Assembly: GCA_036172665.1 (NCBI GenBank)
Contig: CM069872.1
Location: 43,014,101-43,078,100, forward strand
Direction: 5' to 3'
From: Prosopocoilus inquinatus
Lineage: Eukaryota > Arthropoda > Insecta > Coleoptera > Lucanidae
Length of the DNA stretch: 64,000 nt
Part shown: positions 44,971 through 58,485 of the stretch, one piece after another
Position numbering within the stretch: position 1 is the stretch's first letter
How the letters are laid out: each line of letters opens with the position of its first letter
Program-made: the position numbers and the translations under genes
Notes under the pieces: generated by a model
What the model was told of the DNA's origin: nothing
Seen by the model: the letters and a program-made list of their open reading frames with translations, nothing else
The model's database searches: none

Positions 44971-47900
44971 ATAGTGGGACAAGGAGATAAATCGTGCCAA
45001 AAGTACTTTTTATCAATTGTATAATTTGTTAACATAACGTTGGTAGAGGCAAAATTAATATTCCAATTTTTCTATTATTTTTAGCCCTTTAAAAAGATGT
45101 AACATGCCAAGGTATTAAATGGCATTTTTTTAACCTGTTTTTGTTACCTTTAAAATGTCATCTGCGTGAATAATTTTGACAAATTTAATAGTTCTTTTTA
45201 AAAATACTTTAATTTTATGTTTACAAGGAATAAGGTCTAAGAACTATTTCTCTTAAAATTTAGCTGCACCTTTTCTCGTTACCATGTATTTACGTTACTC
45301 AAATTTAGGAAATTTTAATTACACTTCAAAATTGAGATGGCCTGGCCATGTACAAACATTTTTGGCAAATATCAAAAACAGTTTTGCAGTTTGTTTAGTA
45401 CTTATGAACTATCATTTCATTGAAGAAGTTGTTAAATAATATTAATTAATAACTATTAATCTCAAAATACATGAACTAAAAATTAAAAATGGTAGTTAAT
45501 CTACTGTATTTGCTGAAAGTGGAAAAACAAATTTCCCAATTACAAAAATATGTTGTTGAAAACTTTTCACTTGACGATGAAGAAAAACGCTTATTTAATC
45601 ATTTTCAAATTTTCCAAATTTGTCTTTTCAGTTAATAGTTATTTAAATAAGTTTTACTGACGTTCTCTTTACCAACGCGCGTAATGATACCGGCATCCTT
45701 TTTATTGATGTTTTAGTTTCTATTTTTAACAAATTCGCAAACAAATAAATTATATGGGTAATAAATTTATAATTTAATTCATCCTGACATTATACTTCTT
45801 AAATCGAATGGCCTATTTTGTAATTTATTTTGTTTTTTTTTTTAATGAACGTTTTGAACTATACCTCAAACTTCAATAAATTAAAGGAAGGAAAAGAGGA
45901 AAAAGGAGATGTTTTTAGAATTTCAGGGTGTAGGAAAAAAAGGCAAATAGTACGCTACTTCCTCCCATAAAGAGCAAACGTTCGGATTAAAATTCCCTAT
46001 ATTGTTTTGTTGTAAAAGTAGTAACTAATTTTTATGTATAAATTTGCTAATTTATGATACAGGTAAAAAAATTATTTCAGAGGAAGAGAATCTGATTTAT
46101 TTTAAAATTAATTATTATCGGTTTTCCTTGATCATTATAATTAAAATTATCGGAATTATATTTCTTTGCTCCTCTCTTGTTTAAATTTTTATTTAAATTA
46201 TGTAAAAGTGATATCTAAGAGCTTTTATACTTGATCTAATCAAATCTAATGAAACGAATACAAAATGATTTTTTCAACGCCCTGTACATCAACTTTATAG
46301 TATGTTTGCTCCTTATTTCTATTTTTTGTACATTTCTTGTCATTTGTGACAAATTTCAATTTCATGAAGCAATTTTTTTTGAAGTTATAGATTTTTGGCA
46401 CGAAAAAGTGCGTTTTGCTCCACTGTGTGGCGCTTCCACCATAATTTTTTTGTAAGATTTTATGTTACTTGAAATTTTCCTTGATGACGTAACTGAAAAA
46501 GCGTTTCACGATGAAACTTCTGCAAAAAAACACATATCTTTATCGTCATTTATTCCGAAGATTTTTGCAATTGTGTGAAGTACTGCAAAAGCGATAATTT
46601 TTTTAAAAAGTTGAATAACGCGAAAACGGTTTAGATTAGACTCTATGTATTGTAAAAAAAAAATATATTAAAATCTTACAATTTAACGGTACAAAACATT
46701 TTTCTATAACTTAATACGTAACATAATTAAAGTCGTCTCTAACTAAAGCCGTGATTAAAATAAACATAAACGACATAGCTTTATGCGAATTTCATGAGTA
46801 AGAGTGTGACGACTTTAATCATGAGATGAGAATACGGTCCAATATCCATCTCCAGATGATCTCTAATAAATATGCAATACATACTTATTTTTGTATTTTA
46901 TAGCTTTTGCTTGCCTCTGTACAATTATTTCTATCAGCTTACTGTTAATTATATCACCATTTTCTGTTATTACACTGTAATTCTGATGTGTCATTTTTTG
47001 TATTAAGAAAATATGACCAATAAACATCTTATCTTATTTTATCTTATGTGATATCTTCTTAAAATTTTCAGATAAGAACGTAATTATTTTTACTTCAGTA
47101 AGTATTCATATTTCACTTCAATTCTGCCATCCAAATCCATTATTCGTAGGAAATATACATTTTATTGTTTGTTGTAATTAAAAGCGAATATGGTATTTAA
47201 ATTTTACAAATCTCTGGTTTTATTCAATCATTTTGAGTTGTTGATCTTAGAGTGGTTGTGATTATCTTTCTTGATGTTGGCGTGGAATTATTAGAATTTG
47301 CTTCAGTCATATAGGGCCTGAATGGCTCAAACGTCATCACTGCTTAAATCATTAATCCATTCAGTATAATAAGGAAATATAATAGACTCTCTTTGAGAAG
47401 AATGAACAAGCCTAAAATATGTCCTATTTCATTCATGTAATAATATGGCGTTTCTTGGGTATCATTCTTTCTCTCTCATATAAATGATTTTGCATATCTT
47501 GCTTTTCATGTTATTCGTTTCTATGGGCTACCCAAGAAGACTATGAATTCAGTCTACGTGTATTTCTCTACATTTATTAAGATCTGTGGGAAAGATGGGA
47601 AAGAAAGCGTGTCCTAAAACTTTTGATTGAGATATTCCAATCAACGCTAAAAGTTTTCCATTTCCATCGAAATCGTGAATATTTTTTGTGAATTCGATTC
47701 GTAAATTTAATCCTTGACATTTGTATTAAATGCCAAAGAGAAAGGAGACTCTCGTTTTGTAGAGGCTGTATAAAGAATTGGTTGCGTTCAGGTGACCGAG
47801 CAGCTTTGGCTTCGTGTAGCTGAATGCTGAATGGATACGCTAAGTTCCAACTGCCGATGTTTTCACATTACATTAAGTTTTCCGTTTAGTAAGGGTAAAA

Positions 47901-49540
47901 ACACGAACCTTTGACTTTCAAGATATGCTGAGTAGCAATCAATATAGCAGCAAATCAGCAATTTGAAATTTTTACATCTGTACTAATTTGCGTTTATAAA
48001 ATTACTTTATTTTATTTTATTTTTATATCTTTTTATGCACAATATGTTGTTGTTAAAGGAAAACAATATTTTGGTTTGTAAAGAATTGTCCGACCCCGTT
48101 GAAAACGTATTTGTCGAAGGCGTTGAGGCAATAAATGTAGGTAAGCATATTTTGCCAATAAAAATCAACCGATTAAACACTTTCAAGAACACACCGCTCA
48201 AAAGGGTTCAAAGCGAAACCGACGCTTCTTGATCCATTTGAAAAGATCGGGGCTGAAATTTAAACCCAGGTGCAAAGATTAGGCGGCAAAGGATTTCTTT
48301 CCTGTACAAGTTGAAGTGTCTTTGCCGAAAGGATTAACGAGCTAGAAGCCTTCATAGGACGCATTTTTAACACTAGATTGTTAAGGCGGAGAAAATATTG
48401 CATGAAAATCGATAAGTTTATGTGATTTCTTTATTTCTGAAGAAGTTTCCGTTGTTCTAAACATTTTATTAACGCAAAACAACTATTTTGTAAGATACAA
48501 ATTTAAGAAATGGATCTACGTATTTATTAAAAAAAAAAGAAAAACTGTCACATCTTTGACACGAACGTTTAATGCCCGCCTGCCTACGTTTCTGCGCTTG
48601 ACTTGCGATGAAAGGGTGATGTTTGTGCTTTGTGCTATTGTGTTCAAGGCATTTCTGAATGTAAACTGCCAGCATATTTAGACGGATTAACCCTGCTAGA
48701 TATCTGTTTCGGTTGATATTATCGTCAGTTTTATGTAGGTCCACCATTACAACTATTTAGGCAAGCATTAAGTAGTTTCAATAAATTGGATTTTACAGTG
48801 TGATTCAAAATTCTATTGATAAAAGTTGGCCGTGGAAAATAAACTGATAAAGTTTGATTGAAGATTTGATTTCTTTGTAAAACTTTCCCTTAACTATCAG
48901 CTTCATGTTTACTTAAAGAAATGAATAAATTCTTCGCGTTCATTGACATTGAGGATAGGTTTTCTTGATTGGTCTCGATCCACGGCGCATGCACAGCCGG
49001 TGCCATTACCATAACAACGCAACTATTATGATGATTTTAAATGGAGTTTCAGCTTGGACGAGTGACGTAGACCTGAGACCCATACGAAAAATGTCTAATC
49101 CGTCCGATATTGCATGAGACAGCTTCCCATACACTAACTTTGGAGTAAAGTACCGAAAAAACATTTTTCTCACTACGATTTTTATGTGGTGATTGCTTTT
49201 TGTAACTCATTCCTGGTTTGATTATCCTTTGTTGAAATATTCTTGAACCAAACTAAAGTATGTTCAAGAAACTCCATGTTTAGAGTTGGCCATGACTTGA
49301 GAAGTAAGAAACAAGGTAGGTTTTTGCTTATTACGGAAGTCTTTAATGCGTTTCTCTACGGGGTTGCAAGGTTGGATGAAATTCCGCCATTTGGACGATA
49401 TTTCAGACATGTTTGGAGTTTAAAAATCTTATTTGGCGCCTGGCGCCTGATTTGGGTTACTTTTGTTGTTGTCTTCACATAACGACACTCAACAAAATTC
49501 TACATTCTCATATACAGTCTGTGAATCAAAAGTACACCAC
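44971..49540. other. AT-rich region without a supported gene
   Basis: I see no coding exon chain, RNA gene or intact transposon. A fragment related to the foldback element (ggcgcttccaccataatttt) occurs at about 46430. Several open frames (46249-46455, 48035-48232, 48469-48747, 49243-49482) show no family similarity and no splice-supported continuation. It could hold long introns or distal regulatory DNA, but nothing in the sequence shows this. Confidence 0.45.
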
Positions 49541-49559
49541 CGACCAAACATTTTAAACC

Positions 49560-51190
49560 GATGAAAAAGAATATACAATACGATTAATAATAATGATTCG
49601 TTTTCTTTTGTTTCTTGTTCACTTCATCTTTCTTCTTTCTCTTTTGTTTTTTTATCTTAAAGAATTTATGTATTGCAATTTTATTCACGGTTCAGTTGTT
49701 TTGTTTTGTCATTTTGTTTCCTACCGGTTTCTTGACTTTTTTGCATTTTTCTCTTTTTAATCGAATTGGTTTTCGATTTTAATATCTCCTTTTTATAATT
49801 TTTTTTGTTTCCTCTTTTGTGTTTTTTAAAATCAAATTGATTTTTTACATTTTGTCGATTGATGAATTTTTAGTAGTATTTTGTTTTCTATTAATTTTTC
49901 TTTTATTTTTTGTCTGGAGATTCACTTGGTTTTTGTTCAATTATTTTAGATTTTTATTTTTTACATTCGATTGACGCTTTCTCGCAGGTCATCGTTTTGC
50001 ATTTGTTTTGTGTCCATCACAGTTGTGATCTTCTTTTGTTTTATGAACTGTATTTTGTCCTTTGTTTCTTTTTTATCGTATTATTTAGTTTTTTCTTCTG
50101 TTCTTTATACTTTCGCGCCATGGATTTCTATTTTGATTTTCTTATTGAATTGAGTTTTTGCGTTTTCTTGATGCTCTTTCGCAGTTCATCGCTTTTCATT
50201 TGTTTTGTGTCCATCACAGTTGTGATCTTCTTTTGTTTTATGAACTGTATTTTGTCCTTTGTTTCTTTTTTATCGTATTATTTAGTTTTTTTCTTCTGTT
50301 CTTTATACTTTCGCGCCATGGATTTCTCTTTTGATTTTCTTATTTTAATTGAGTTTTTGCGTTTTATTGACGCTCTTTCGTAGTTCTTCGTTTTTCATTT
50401 GTTTTGTGTCCATCACAGTTGTGATCTTCTTTTGTTTTATGACCTGTATTTTGTCGTTCATTTCTTTTTTTTATCGTATGATTTAGTTTGTTTCTTTTTA
50501 TCGTATTATTTACTTTGTTTCTTCTGTTCTATATGCTTTGGTGATATGGATTTTTCTTTTTATTTTCTTATCGAATTGATTTTGTTTCCATTTTATTGAC
50601 GCTTTTTCGCAGTTCATTGTTTTTCATTTGTTTTGTGTCCATCACAGCTGCGATCTTCTTTTGTTTTATGCAGTGTATTTTGTCGTTCGTTTCTTTTTTT
50701 ATGGGATTATTTAGTTTCTTTCTTCTGTTCTTTATGCTTTTGTACTATGAATTTTTCTTTTGATTTTCTTATCTTTTTTTTCATTTTGTTGACGCCTTTT
50801 ACCAGTTCATCGTTTTTCATTTGTTTTGTGTCCATCACCGTTGTAATCTTCATTTGTTTTACGCGCTGCATTTTGCCGTTCGTTTCTCTGTTTTACTGTT
50901 TTATTGACTTTTTCATAGTTTGATTTTATTTCCTACGAACTTTTTGATTCGTTCGGAAAACTTGCTTTTTCGTTCGGTTTTTTGTTATCGATCTTCTTTT
51001 CTTTTTATTTCAGCTTCATGTATAGTTTGCATTTTGTTACTGTTTCTTTCCTTTCTCTTTTTCTAGTTTCTTTGAAGGTTATTTTTTTTTATTTGTTCTG
51101 ATTTTTGATATTCCAATTGGGCGATTTTTTATTTGTTTTTGTCTTTCTTTATTAATCGTATATCTTTGTTCTTAGCACGAATTTTCTTTT
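49560..51190 (+). repeat. T-rich tandem array, about 200-bp unit
   Basis: The marker word tgtccatcac begins at 50011, 50208, 50407, 50636 and 50829, giving spacings of 197, 199, 229 and 193 bp. Each unit also carries ttcatcgtttttcatttgtt, gatcttcttttgttttatg and a ttctttat(a/g)ctttcg-like segment. Units decay outward to both ends of the block. The open frames up to 157 codons here (Phe/Cys/Leu-rich) are products of the repeat. Single-copy relatives lie at 17700-18540 (reversed), 23780-24733 and 29620-30400. Confidence 0.75.
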
Positions 51191-51289
51191 GTTCCTTTCT
51201 GCCTCTACTAATAGCAAAAAAAACACCTTGACAGCTGTCAAATTCATTTACATTTGTGTGATTAATTAATGACTGCGTGTACGCGGACT

Positions 51290-51625
51290 TTTAAGGCTGG
51301 TGTTAATAACGCCGGTTTGGGAGCCTCGTTTACACATACTGCTTAACATACGTTATTTATAACAGCTGACTGCATTGCCAAATAAAACAGAAAGTACACA
51401 ACCATAACGAGCATACATTATGCGAATAAAGTTTAGGATCATTTAAACAGTCGAGGTTGGTAGCAACGTTAACTGCGGGCGTAAACTGTTTACACGAACT
51501 ATAGCACCGGTGTTGCTAACGCTACGTCTGATACATCGCGGGTGTGAAGTTACTAAACCGATTTTATAAAAACAGTTGTTATGAGCCGTTTACACGTCGG
51601 TTTCCATAACACCGACTTTAAATGT
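51290..51625. mobile_element. MITE-like inverted-repeat element
   Basis: The left end acttttaaggctggtgttaa, then taacgccggtttgg, is an imperfect complement of the right end (cggtttccataacaccgact, then ttaaatgtt). Inner words cgtttacac/gtgtaaacg also pair. About 336 bp with a GC-richer interior than its surroundings and no coding frame. Confidence 0.55.
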
Positions 51626-53731
51626 TCATATCGCCGCACTTCTAATTCGAAAATTTTAAAATAGTATTATCTTATGTTGTTATATGTATTATTGCTACAG
51701 AAGTTTTATTTTTAATTCATTTCCGCTAATATATAAAATAATGTCAAACAGGTAATGTTTTTTTACATTTCGGAGTTTGGCGCAAATACTTTTTTGTACT
51801 ACGTTTGGCTATATTTTTCAAGAAAAATCTGGCAACCCTGGTTCTCTAACTGAATAACTTCAAGTTTCATTCATCTTCGTTAACATTCTTTGAAAGAGAA
51901 ACGCGTTGTATATCAAGCCAAAAGCGACAACGACTTTTATTTCAAAGTAAATGAACCAATGCTTTACAGAGAGGACAGAATTCGTCCGACAACAAAATTA
52001 AGTTAACCTTAAAACGTCAAAAGCAGTAAAATCAGCTGCAATTGTTTTTTGACTAGACTAGAACATCGACATACGTTTACCAATCCAAGGTCAGCTCCAA
52101 ACTTGAGAGTTTTTGAAACACACGATATTATAATATCTTATTTACAGACTTAGGACAATTTCGAGAGTTGCTATGGTTACACAGTATGAAGACTAATGGA
52201 TAGTGTGCTTTATACGCGTAACTATGGCAGCGCACGAAACTAAGTCCTAAGTCTGCTTATTTATTATGAGTTGAATTAACAATGCGTGGGTGGAAGATAA
52301 TTAAGCTTTACTAATGAATTGTGTACACATTAAGTTATACACAGGTTAAACACACGTAAATATTGAAAATTATTTAGATACATACAGAGTGTTCCATACT
52401 CTGTTGTCACTCTGAATATTAATGTCTTTTTGAAGCTAACAAAATTATCGATCGGTCTCGATTTACTTGACCACGATTGTACTGATTGATAATTCAAAAC
52501 AAATAAAGAAAATGCCGACAATATTTTCCTGGAATTACATTTAAAAAAGTGGGACCGTCCAGTGCCAAACCGGTAGCAATCAATCACACGTTCCAACTTA
52601 CGATTTCATGAAATTCCGGTTTTCTTCGCCTTTAAAATCCTTTAAAATCGAGGTGAACGTATTCTGAGACATTTCTGAAAAGGATTTGCGCAAAACGGTT
52701 TCGTCCTGCACTCCCGCACACGCATACACCATCATGGCATGAAATTTTTAATAAGTAGCCCATGTGCAGGTCTTAGGACTCCATACAATGGGTTAAATGA
52801 TTCTTTGGTCGGGTGGCATTTACGACTTCCATTGTGACGGTGGCATTCTGCTACTGATTTCTTTTCAGATTTTTTTTTTTGCTTTCGCTTTTAAGGTTTT
52901 GGTTTTACGACGCCATTAATAACCCCTTCGGTGACAGTAGCTGATCATCTATACATTTTGGACAATGTCCGTTCGGGAGGTAATAATTCTTTCGTTCTGT
53001 GACAGAATGGGAACAAGCTGGCGACTTTTGAATATTTACTTAAGAGTAAATGATCGTTAATGATGTAGTATTGCACTCACACTTCAAGTTGCTTAAAATT
53101 AATGATTTTGAACAAACAAAATCTTCTTGTGACTTTTACAAAGAAAACAAATGTTCGAAACTTAAGAGGGTAGGAGGTAAATGTAGATACTTCCAAGAGA
53201 GCTTAAAATCATTTTCCTTTTTGAAACAGTTACTGTACACATGTTTTTTTTTTTGGAAAATAAAATAGGTAATCTTCATGTACAATAGTCATTTGTATCA
53301 AATAACTGGACTAGTCACTCAACATTACACGAATTTTTATAGGAGTATATCGGAATACGTCATTAAATTAAATTAAAATATTAAGCATTGATTAACAAAG
53401 TGCAGATATTTGATACAGACGAGTATAGTATATGACGTGCATGTATTCTGTTATGATTTGAAATGTATACAGACTGACTCAGGTACTAGGTAGCCGATGT
53501 GGTCTTCGTATATGTTCGGGACGGATTAGTAAACAGTAAAATAAAGAAAGCTTAAAATTCCTATGAAGAGAAATATATAATTGTATAAAAGCTCATCATC
53601 ATTCTCCTTCATCGAAATTATTCAATTCCTCCTTCTTCTCCACAATCTATCTATTTGTGCCTTTACGTGGAAAGGGATGTATAAAATAATAATCAGTGCA
53701 ATTAAAATTAATTTACCATGGATGGTCTGGC
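51626..53731. other. Gene-less interval with dispersed repeat fragments
   Basis: No gene is supported. A segment at 51770-51835 (tttacatttcggagtttggc) matches the reverse complement of about 17085-17150. A palindromic element lies at 52145-52255. The rest is unremarkable AT-rich sequence. Confidence 0.5.
52145..52255. mobile_element. MITE-like palindrome, copy B
   Basis: The ends cagacttaggac and gtcctaagtctg are perfect complements. They are followed by gttgctatggttac on the left and gtaactatggcagc on the right. The 111-bp unit is related to the element in REXO2 intron 2 (28342-28462). Confidence 0.65.
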
Positions 53732-56700
53732 TCAGCCTCTGTATTAATCGTTGACCCCATTTGCCCTCAATTTTCAAAGAAACTCATAACTATTTTCCTA
53801 CAAAACTTTCTGTTCATGCCTTCTTGGAATGAAAAATCTTTATGTATCGATTGCATAGATTCTGGTTTTGTCTATGGACCCCAAAAATGTGTCCAAGTTT
53901 CTTCGCCACTGACAAATTGTGAAAATAGCAGTGGCGGCTCGTCGAGGTGGGCAAGGTTGGCAGTGACCACCCTGTCCCTGTTGATACTAAATTAATTTTT
54001 ATTAATTTCTCGTTTCACTTCCTTTATTTTTTGCTTTTTAAATCAATAACGTTCGTTAGTTTAATAACACTACTGTTATTAAACAGTTTCTTTTCTTGGA
54101 GCTACCTCCAAGAAAAGAAAAATAAATTCAAAGACACCGCAAAATAATACAAAAACAAAACAATTTGCAAAAATTAAAGCAAATTAAACTGAAGTATGAA
54201 TCCAATGCGTTTCAAATGGTGAAATTTTCTTAATTGAATGAAAAACGTTACTTTAGTGGTAAGATTTCTTACGAGGGGAAGTTCAAAAATTATGTACATA
54301 GCCAAGAGAAGAAGAAGAAGAGAGAAGGCAGTTTAAACTCTTCTATTACATTCCCCACCCTCTGCGATTTTATTCCAGTTGTACTAATCCTCTTGAAAAG
54401 AATTCTCTTGGAAGCGCAGCAAAAGAATTGTCTGCAACATTTTTTAGATCGTGACGTGAAAGAAATTGCCTTCCTCGCGAGTTTTTTTTTTTATTTTATA
54501 AAACATAACATCGGGGGGCGTCAGATCTGACTGTGGCCGATGGATCAGTTCACTAAAACCAGTGGTATCGATAAGTTCCTTAACTTTTGTCACTTTATGC
54601 AACTGTCGTGCAAGAGCTTAGGAGGAAGCTTTGGCTCAAGAACATTTTTTTTTTAATTTTGAAGTGCACTTCAGTAAGCTTCTGCGTTAATTGTTGAGAC
54701 TATTTTCCCTCAATTTTCAAAGAAACTCATAACTATTTTCCTACAAAACTTTCTGATCATGCCTTCTCGGAATGGAAAATTTTTATGTATCGATTGCATA
54801 GATTCTGGTTTTTTCTATGGACCCCAAAAATGTGTCCAAATTTCTTCGCCACTGACAAATTGTGAAAATAGCAGTGGCGGCTCGTCGAGGTGGGCAAGGT
54901 GGGCAGTGACCACCCTGTCCCTATTGACACCAAATTAATTTTTATTAATTATCGTTTCACTTCCTTTATTTTTTGCTTTTTAAATCAATAACGTTCGTTA
55001 GTTTAATAACAGTAGCTCCAAGAAAAGAAAAATAATTTCAAACCACAAAATAATACAAATTTGCAAAAATTAAAGCAAATTAAAATGAAGTATGAATCCA
55101 CTGCGTTTCAAATGGTGAAAATTTTTCTAATTCTAATTTGCTCTTTGAATTCCGAACATCTAATTATGTGAAAGATTGAATGAAAAACGTTACTTTAGCG
55201 GTAAGATTTCTTACGAGGGGAAGTTAAAAAATTATGTACGTAGCCAAGAACAAGAAGAAGAAGAGAGAAGGTAGTTTAAACTCTTCTATTACATTCCCCA
55301 CCCTCTGCGACTTTATTCCAGTTGTACTAATCCTCTTGAAAAGAATTCTCTTGGAAGCGCAGCAAAAGAATTGTCTGCAACATCTTTTAGATCGTGACGT
55401 GAAAGAAATTGCCTTCCTCGCGAGTTTTTTTTTATCTTATCGAATTAGATAACATCGGGGGGTGCCAGATCTGACTGTGGACGATAGACCAGTTCACTAA
55501 AACCAGTGGTATCGATAAATTCCTTAACTTTTGTCACTTTATGCAACTGTCGTGCAAGAGCTTAGGAGGAAGATTTGGCTCAAGAACATTTTTTTTTTAA
55601 TTTTGAAGTGCACTTCAGTAAGCTTCTGCATTAATTGTTGAGACTATTTGCCCTCAATTTTCAAAAAAATTCATAACTATTTTCCCACAAAACTTTCTGT
55701 TCATGCTTTCTTGGAATGGAAAATCTTTATGTATCGATTTCATAGATTCTGGTTTTGTCTATGGACCCCAAAAATGTGTCCAAATTTCTTCGCCACTGAC
55801 AAATTGTGAAAATAGCAGCGGCGGGTCATCGAGGTGGGCAAGGTGGGCAGTGATTACCCTGTCCCTGTTGATACTAAATTAATTTTTATTAATTTTCCTT
55901 TAACTTCCTTTATTTCTTGCTTTTTAAATCAATAACGTTCGTTAGTTTAATAACAGTAGCTCCAAGAAGAGAAAAATAAATTCAAAGACACCACAAAATA
56001 ATACAAAAACAAAACAATTTGCAAAAATTAAAGCAAATTAAAATGAAGTTTGAATCCACTGCGTTTCAAATGGTGAAAATTTTCTTAATTCTAATTTGCT
56101 CTTTGAATTCCGAACATCTAATTATGTAAAAGATTGAATGAAAAACGTTACTTTAGTGGTAAGATTTCTTACGAGGGGAAGTTCAAAAATTATGTACATA
56201 GCCAAGAAGAAGAAGAAGAGAGAAGGTAGTTTAAACTCTTCTATTACATTCCCCACCCTCTGCGACTTTATTCCAGTTGTACTAATCCTCTTGAAAAGAA
56301 TTCTCTTGGAAGCGCCGCAAAAGAATTGTCTGCAACATCTTTTAGATCGTGACGTGAAAGAAATTGCCTTCCTCGCGAGTTTTTTTTTATCTTATCGAAT
56401 TAGATAACATCGGGGGGTGCCAGATCTGACTGTGGACGATAGACCAGTTCACTAAAACCAGTGGTATCGATAAATTCCTTAACTTTTGTCACTTTATGCA
56501 ACTGTCGTGCAAGAGCTTAGGAGGAAGATTTGGCTCAAGAACATTTTTTTTTTAATTTTGAAGTGCACTTCAGTAAGCTTCTGCATTAATTGTTGAGACT
56601 ATTTGCCCTCAATTTTCAAAGAAATTCATAACTATTTTCCCACAAAACTTTCTGTTCATGCTTTCTTGGAATGGAAAATCTTTATGTATCGATTGCATAG

Positions 56701-56818
56701 ATTCTGGTTTTGTCTATGGACCCCAAAAATGTGTCCAAATTTCTTCGCCACTGACAAATTGTGAAAATAGCAGTGGCAGCTCGTCGAGATGGGCAAGGTT
56801 GGCAGTGACCACCCTGTC
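53732..56818. repeat. Tandem array of about 945-bp units
   Basis: The landmark ccctcaattttcaaa begins at 53764, 54708, 55651 and 56606, giving spacings of 944, 943 and 955 bp. Units are highly alike and include an (aag)n microsatellite of variable length, a conserved block ccccaccctctgcga...ttgtactaatcctcttg, and tggaccccaaaaatgtgtcc. None contains a long frame; open stretches of 70-100 codons repeat from unit to unit and are not independent genes. The last unit ends at ccaccctgtcc, where sequence diverges. Confidence 0.75.
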
Positions 56819-58485
56819 CTATGAAGTTGCACGTTCCGTTTCCTCATCGGGACAGGCCCGAAAAACAAATTTATTTGGAAAATGCACCCACTTTCCTTTT
56901 TGCAGTTGTTGTCGTTTCGTCGATTGTTTTTTGGAGAAAGGCGTTTGAAAGCTGAGAAAAATCTCAGTAAATCCCATGCTTAAACTTAAACCAAAAATTA
57001 CAAGCGCGATCGCGAGGGGAGGGAGAGACGTTCAGTTAATTGAGCAAATAAAAAACGCGGCGAATTTTGATTGTAACTCAAGAACGCGTTGTTCGATTGT
57101 TTTTACAATTTTTCTTTTTTAGGTGGTGCTAAAATGTTAAGAGTTAAAAATTGCATAGTGATACATACAACCTTCGCTTAGGGTTAACCATTTTACCACA
57201 GCCCAGCGTGTAATAGCGGTTTCTGAAAAGGGTGAACGGACCGACGTAATTACCGGGGCGGAAAGGGTTCATGTCCTCTTCATTTTGTAAGGGTTAACAA
57301 GCGTGAAATGCAACCCCATCATAAGCCATTAAATATGTTGCAAGAGGTCGTTATGTGTTTGTCCGCCGGCTCATTTGAAGTGCTTTTCACCACCAACATA
57401 TTCATACGTTTATGATTGCTGTTTAATGCACTCACCCCCTCTTAATTCACCACGTATTATTTGTGTACTTCATTTCTTCAAAAAAAAAAAAATTACGTGA
57501 TTTTGGAGTAACGTTCAGCCTTGAAAATTACGACGGTTTTTATTATCGCAAAGAAAAGTCAGTTTTGATTTGCAACCCTGAAACCTAATGCGGCAATAAT
57601 TGGGATGTCGAGGCAAAAAAAAATACTTACGCAATTGCAGGAGACTTCTCGGAAAAGGGCTTTCTGTCCGTGTTTATTTGCATATTCAGTAATGTGACAG
57701 GGGAGGAACTGCGTTGTGAAGGACGAGGAGTTTCTCTTCTTCTTTGTATAAATATTTAAGACGTTCTCGATTTTACAAATTGCGCCGGCCTGCGTAACAA
57801 TAAAAGTACGTCTGAAATTTACGACCCCCCTCTTGCACAATGCCGAATATTTCGCAAACTTTCGTTTTTATTTTTTAAAGCCTTTTGGTTTACACCGGGG
57901 CCTTAAAATGCATCCGCCTTTGTTGCAACCATGCAAATCTGAAGAAATTATGTCGGCGTTACATAAAGGAATAGTATTAATTTTCGAAAGGGATGTTGTT
58001 TCCTTTTGCCCAGTTTATTGTAGGTCGGTACTTTAAAACGTTCTGCAATTTTAGGGCAATTATAGAATAGAACATTTCAGTATTAGGATTGCACCCTTTT
58101 TGTATTTAAGTCGAAATTCCTTTCATACATTTTTTTTAATAAACAATTCGTAACTAACTTGCCTTTCTAAAATAGTCACTTTTTATTTCCGAAATAATAA
58201 TTTTGAAAACGACTTTGTTGTTAAAAAACAGGACATGTAGGGATGAATGAACAGGAATACACCATACGAGGATGTATGCGTTCGCCGTTTCCTAGAAGGC
58301 GGGTGGTGGTTGCTCTTTTTATTCAATAGCAGTGACGTCACATCCCGCCCTGACCTGGGTCAATGCCTGCTGCGTTAGAATTTCTACACCCACATGTGTT
58401 TTTGAATGTGTGCTCGAAGAGATCCCTGCAGATCCTATGCGATGCTGACTTTTTAAAACGTAAATTTTAAATCGTCAGTTGTACG
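56819..58485. other. Spacer between repeat blocks
   Basis: The first about 300 bp (including aaggcgtttgaaagctgaga and cgaggggagggagagacgtt) recur at 59980-60420. The remainder has no gene I can support. The open frame at 57559-57840 (minus) is unrecognised. Confidence 0.45.

Noticed and set aside
49910..50923. Open frames of up to 157 codons, Phe/Cys/Leu-rich, resembling membrane proteins
   Set aside because: They lie entirely within the T-rich tandem array and repeat with its period; the composition is dictated by the repeat.
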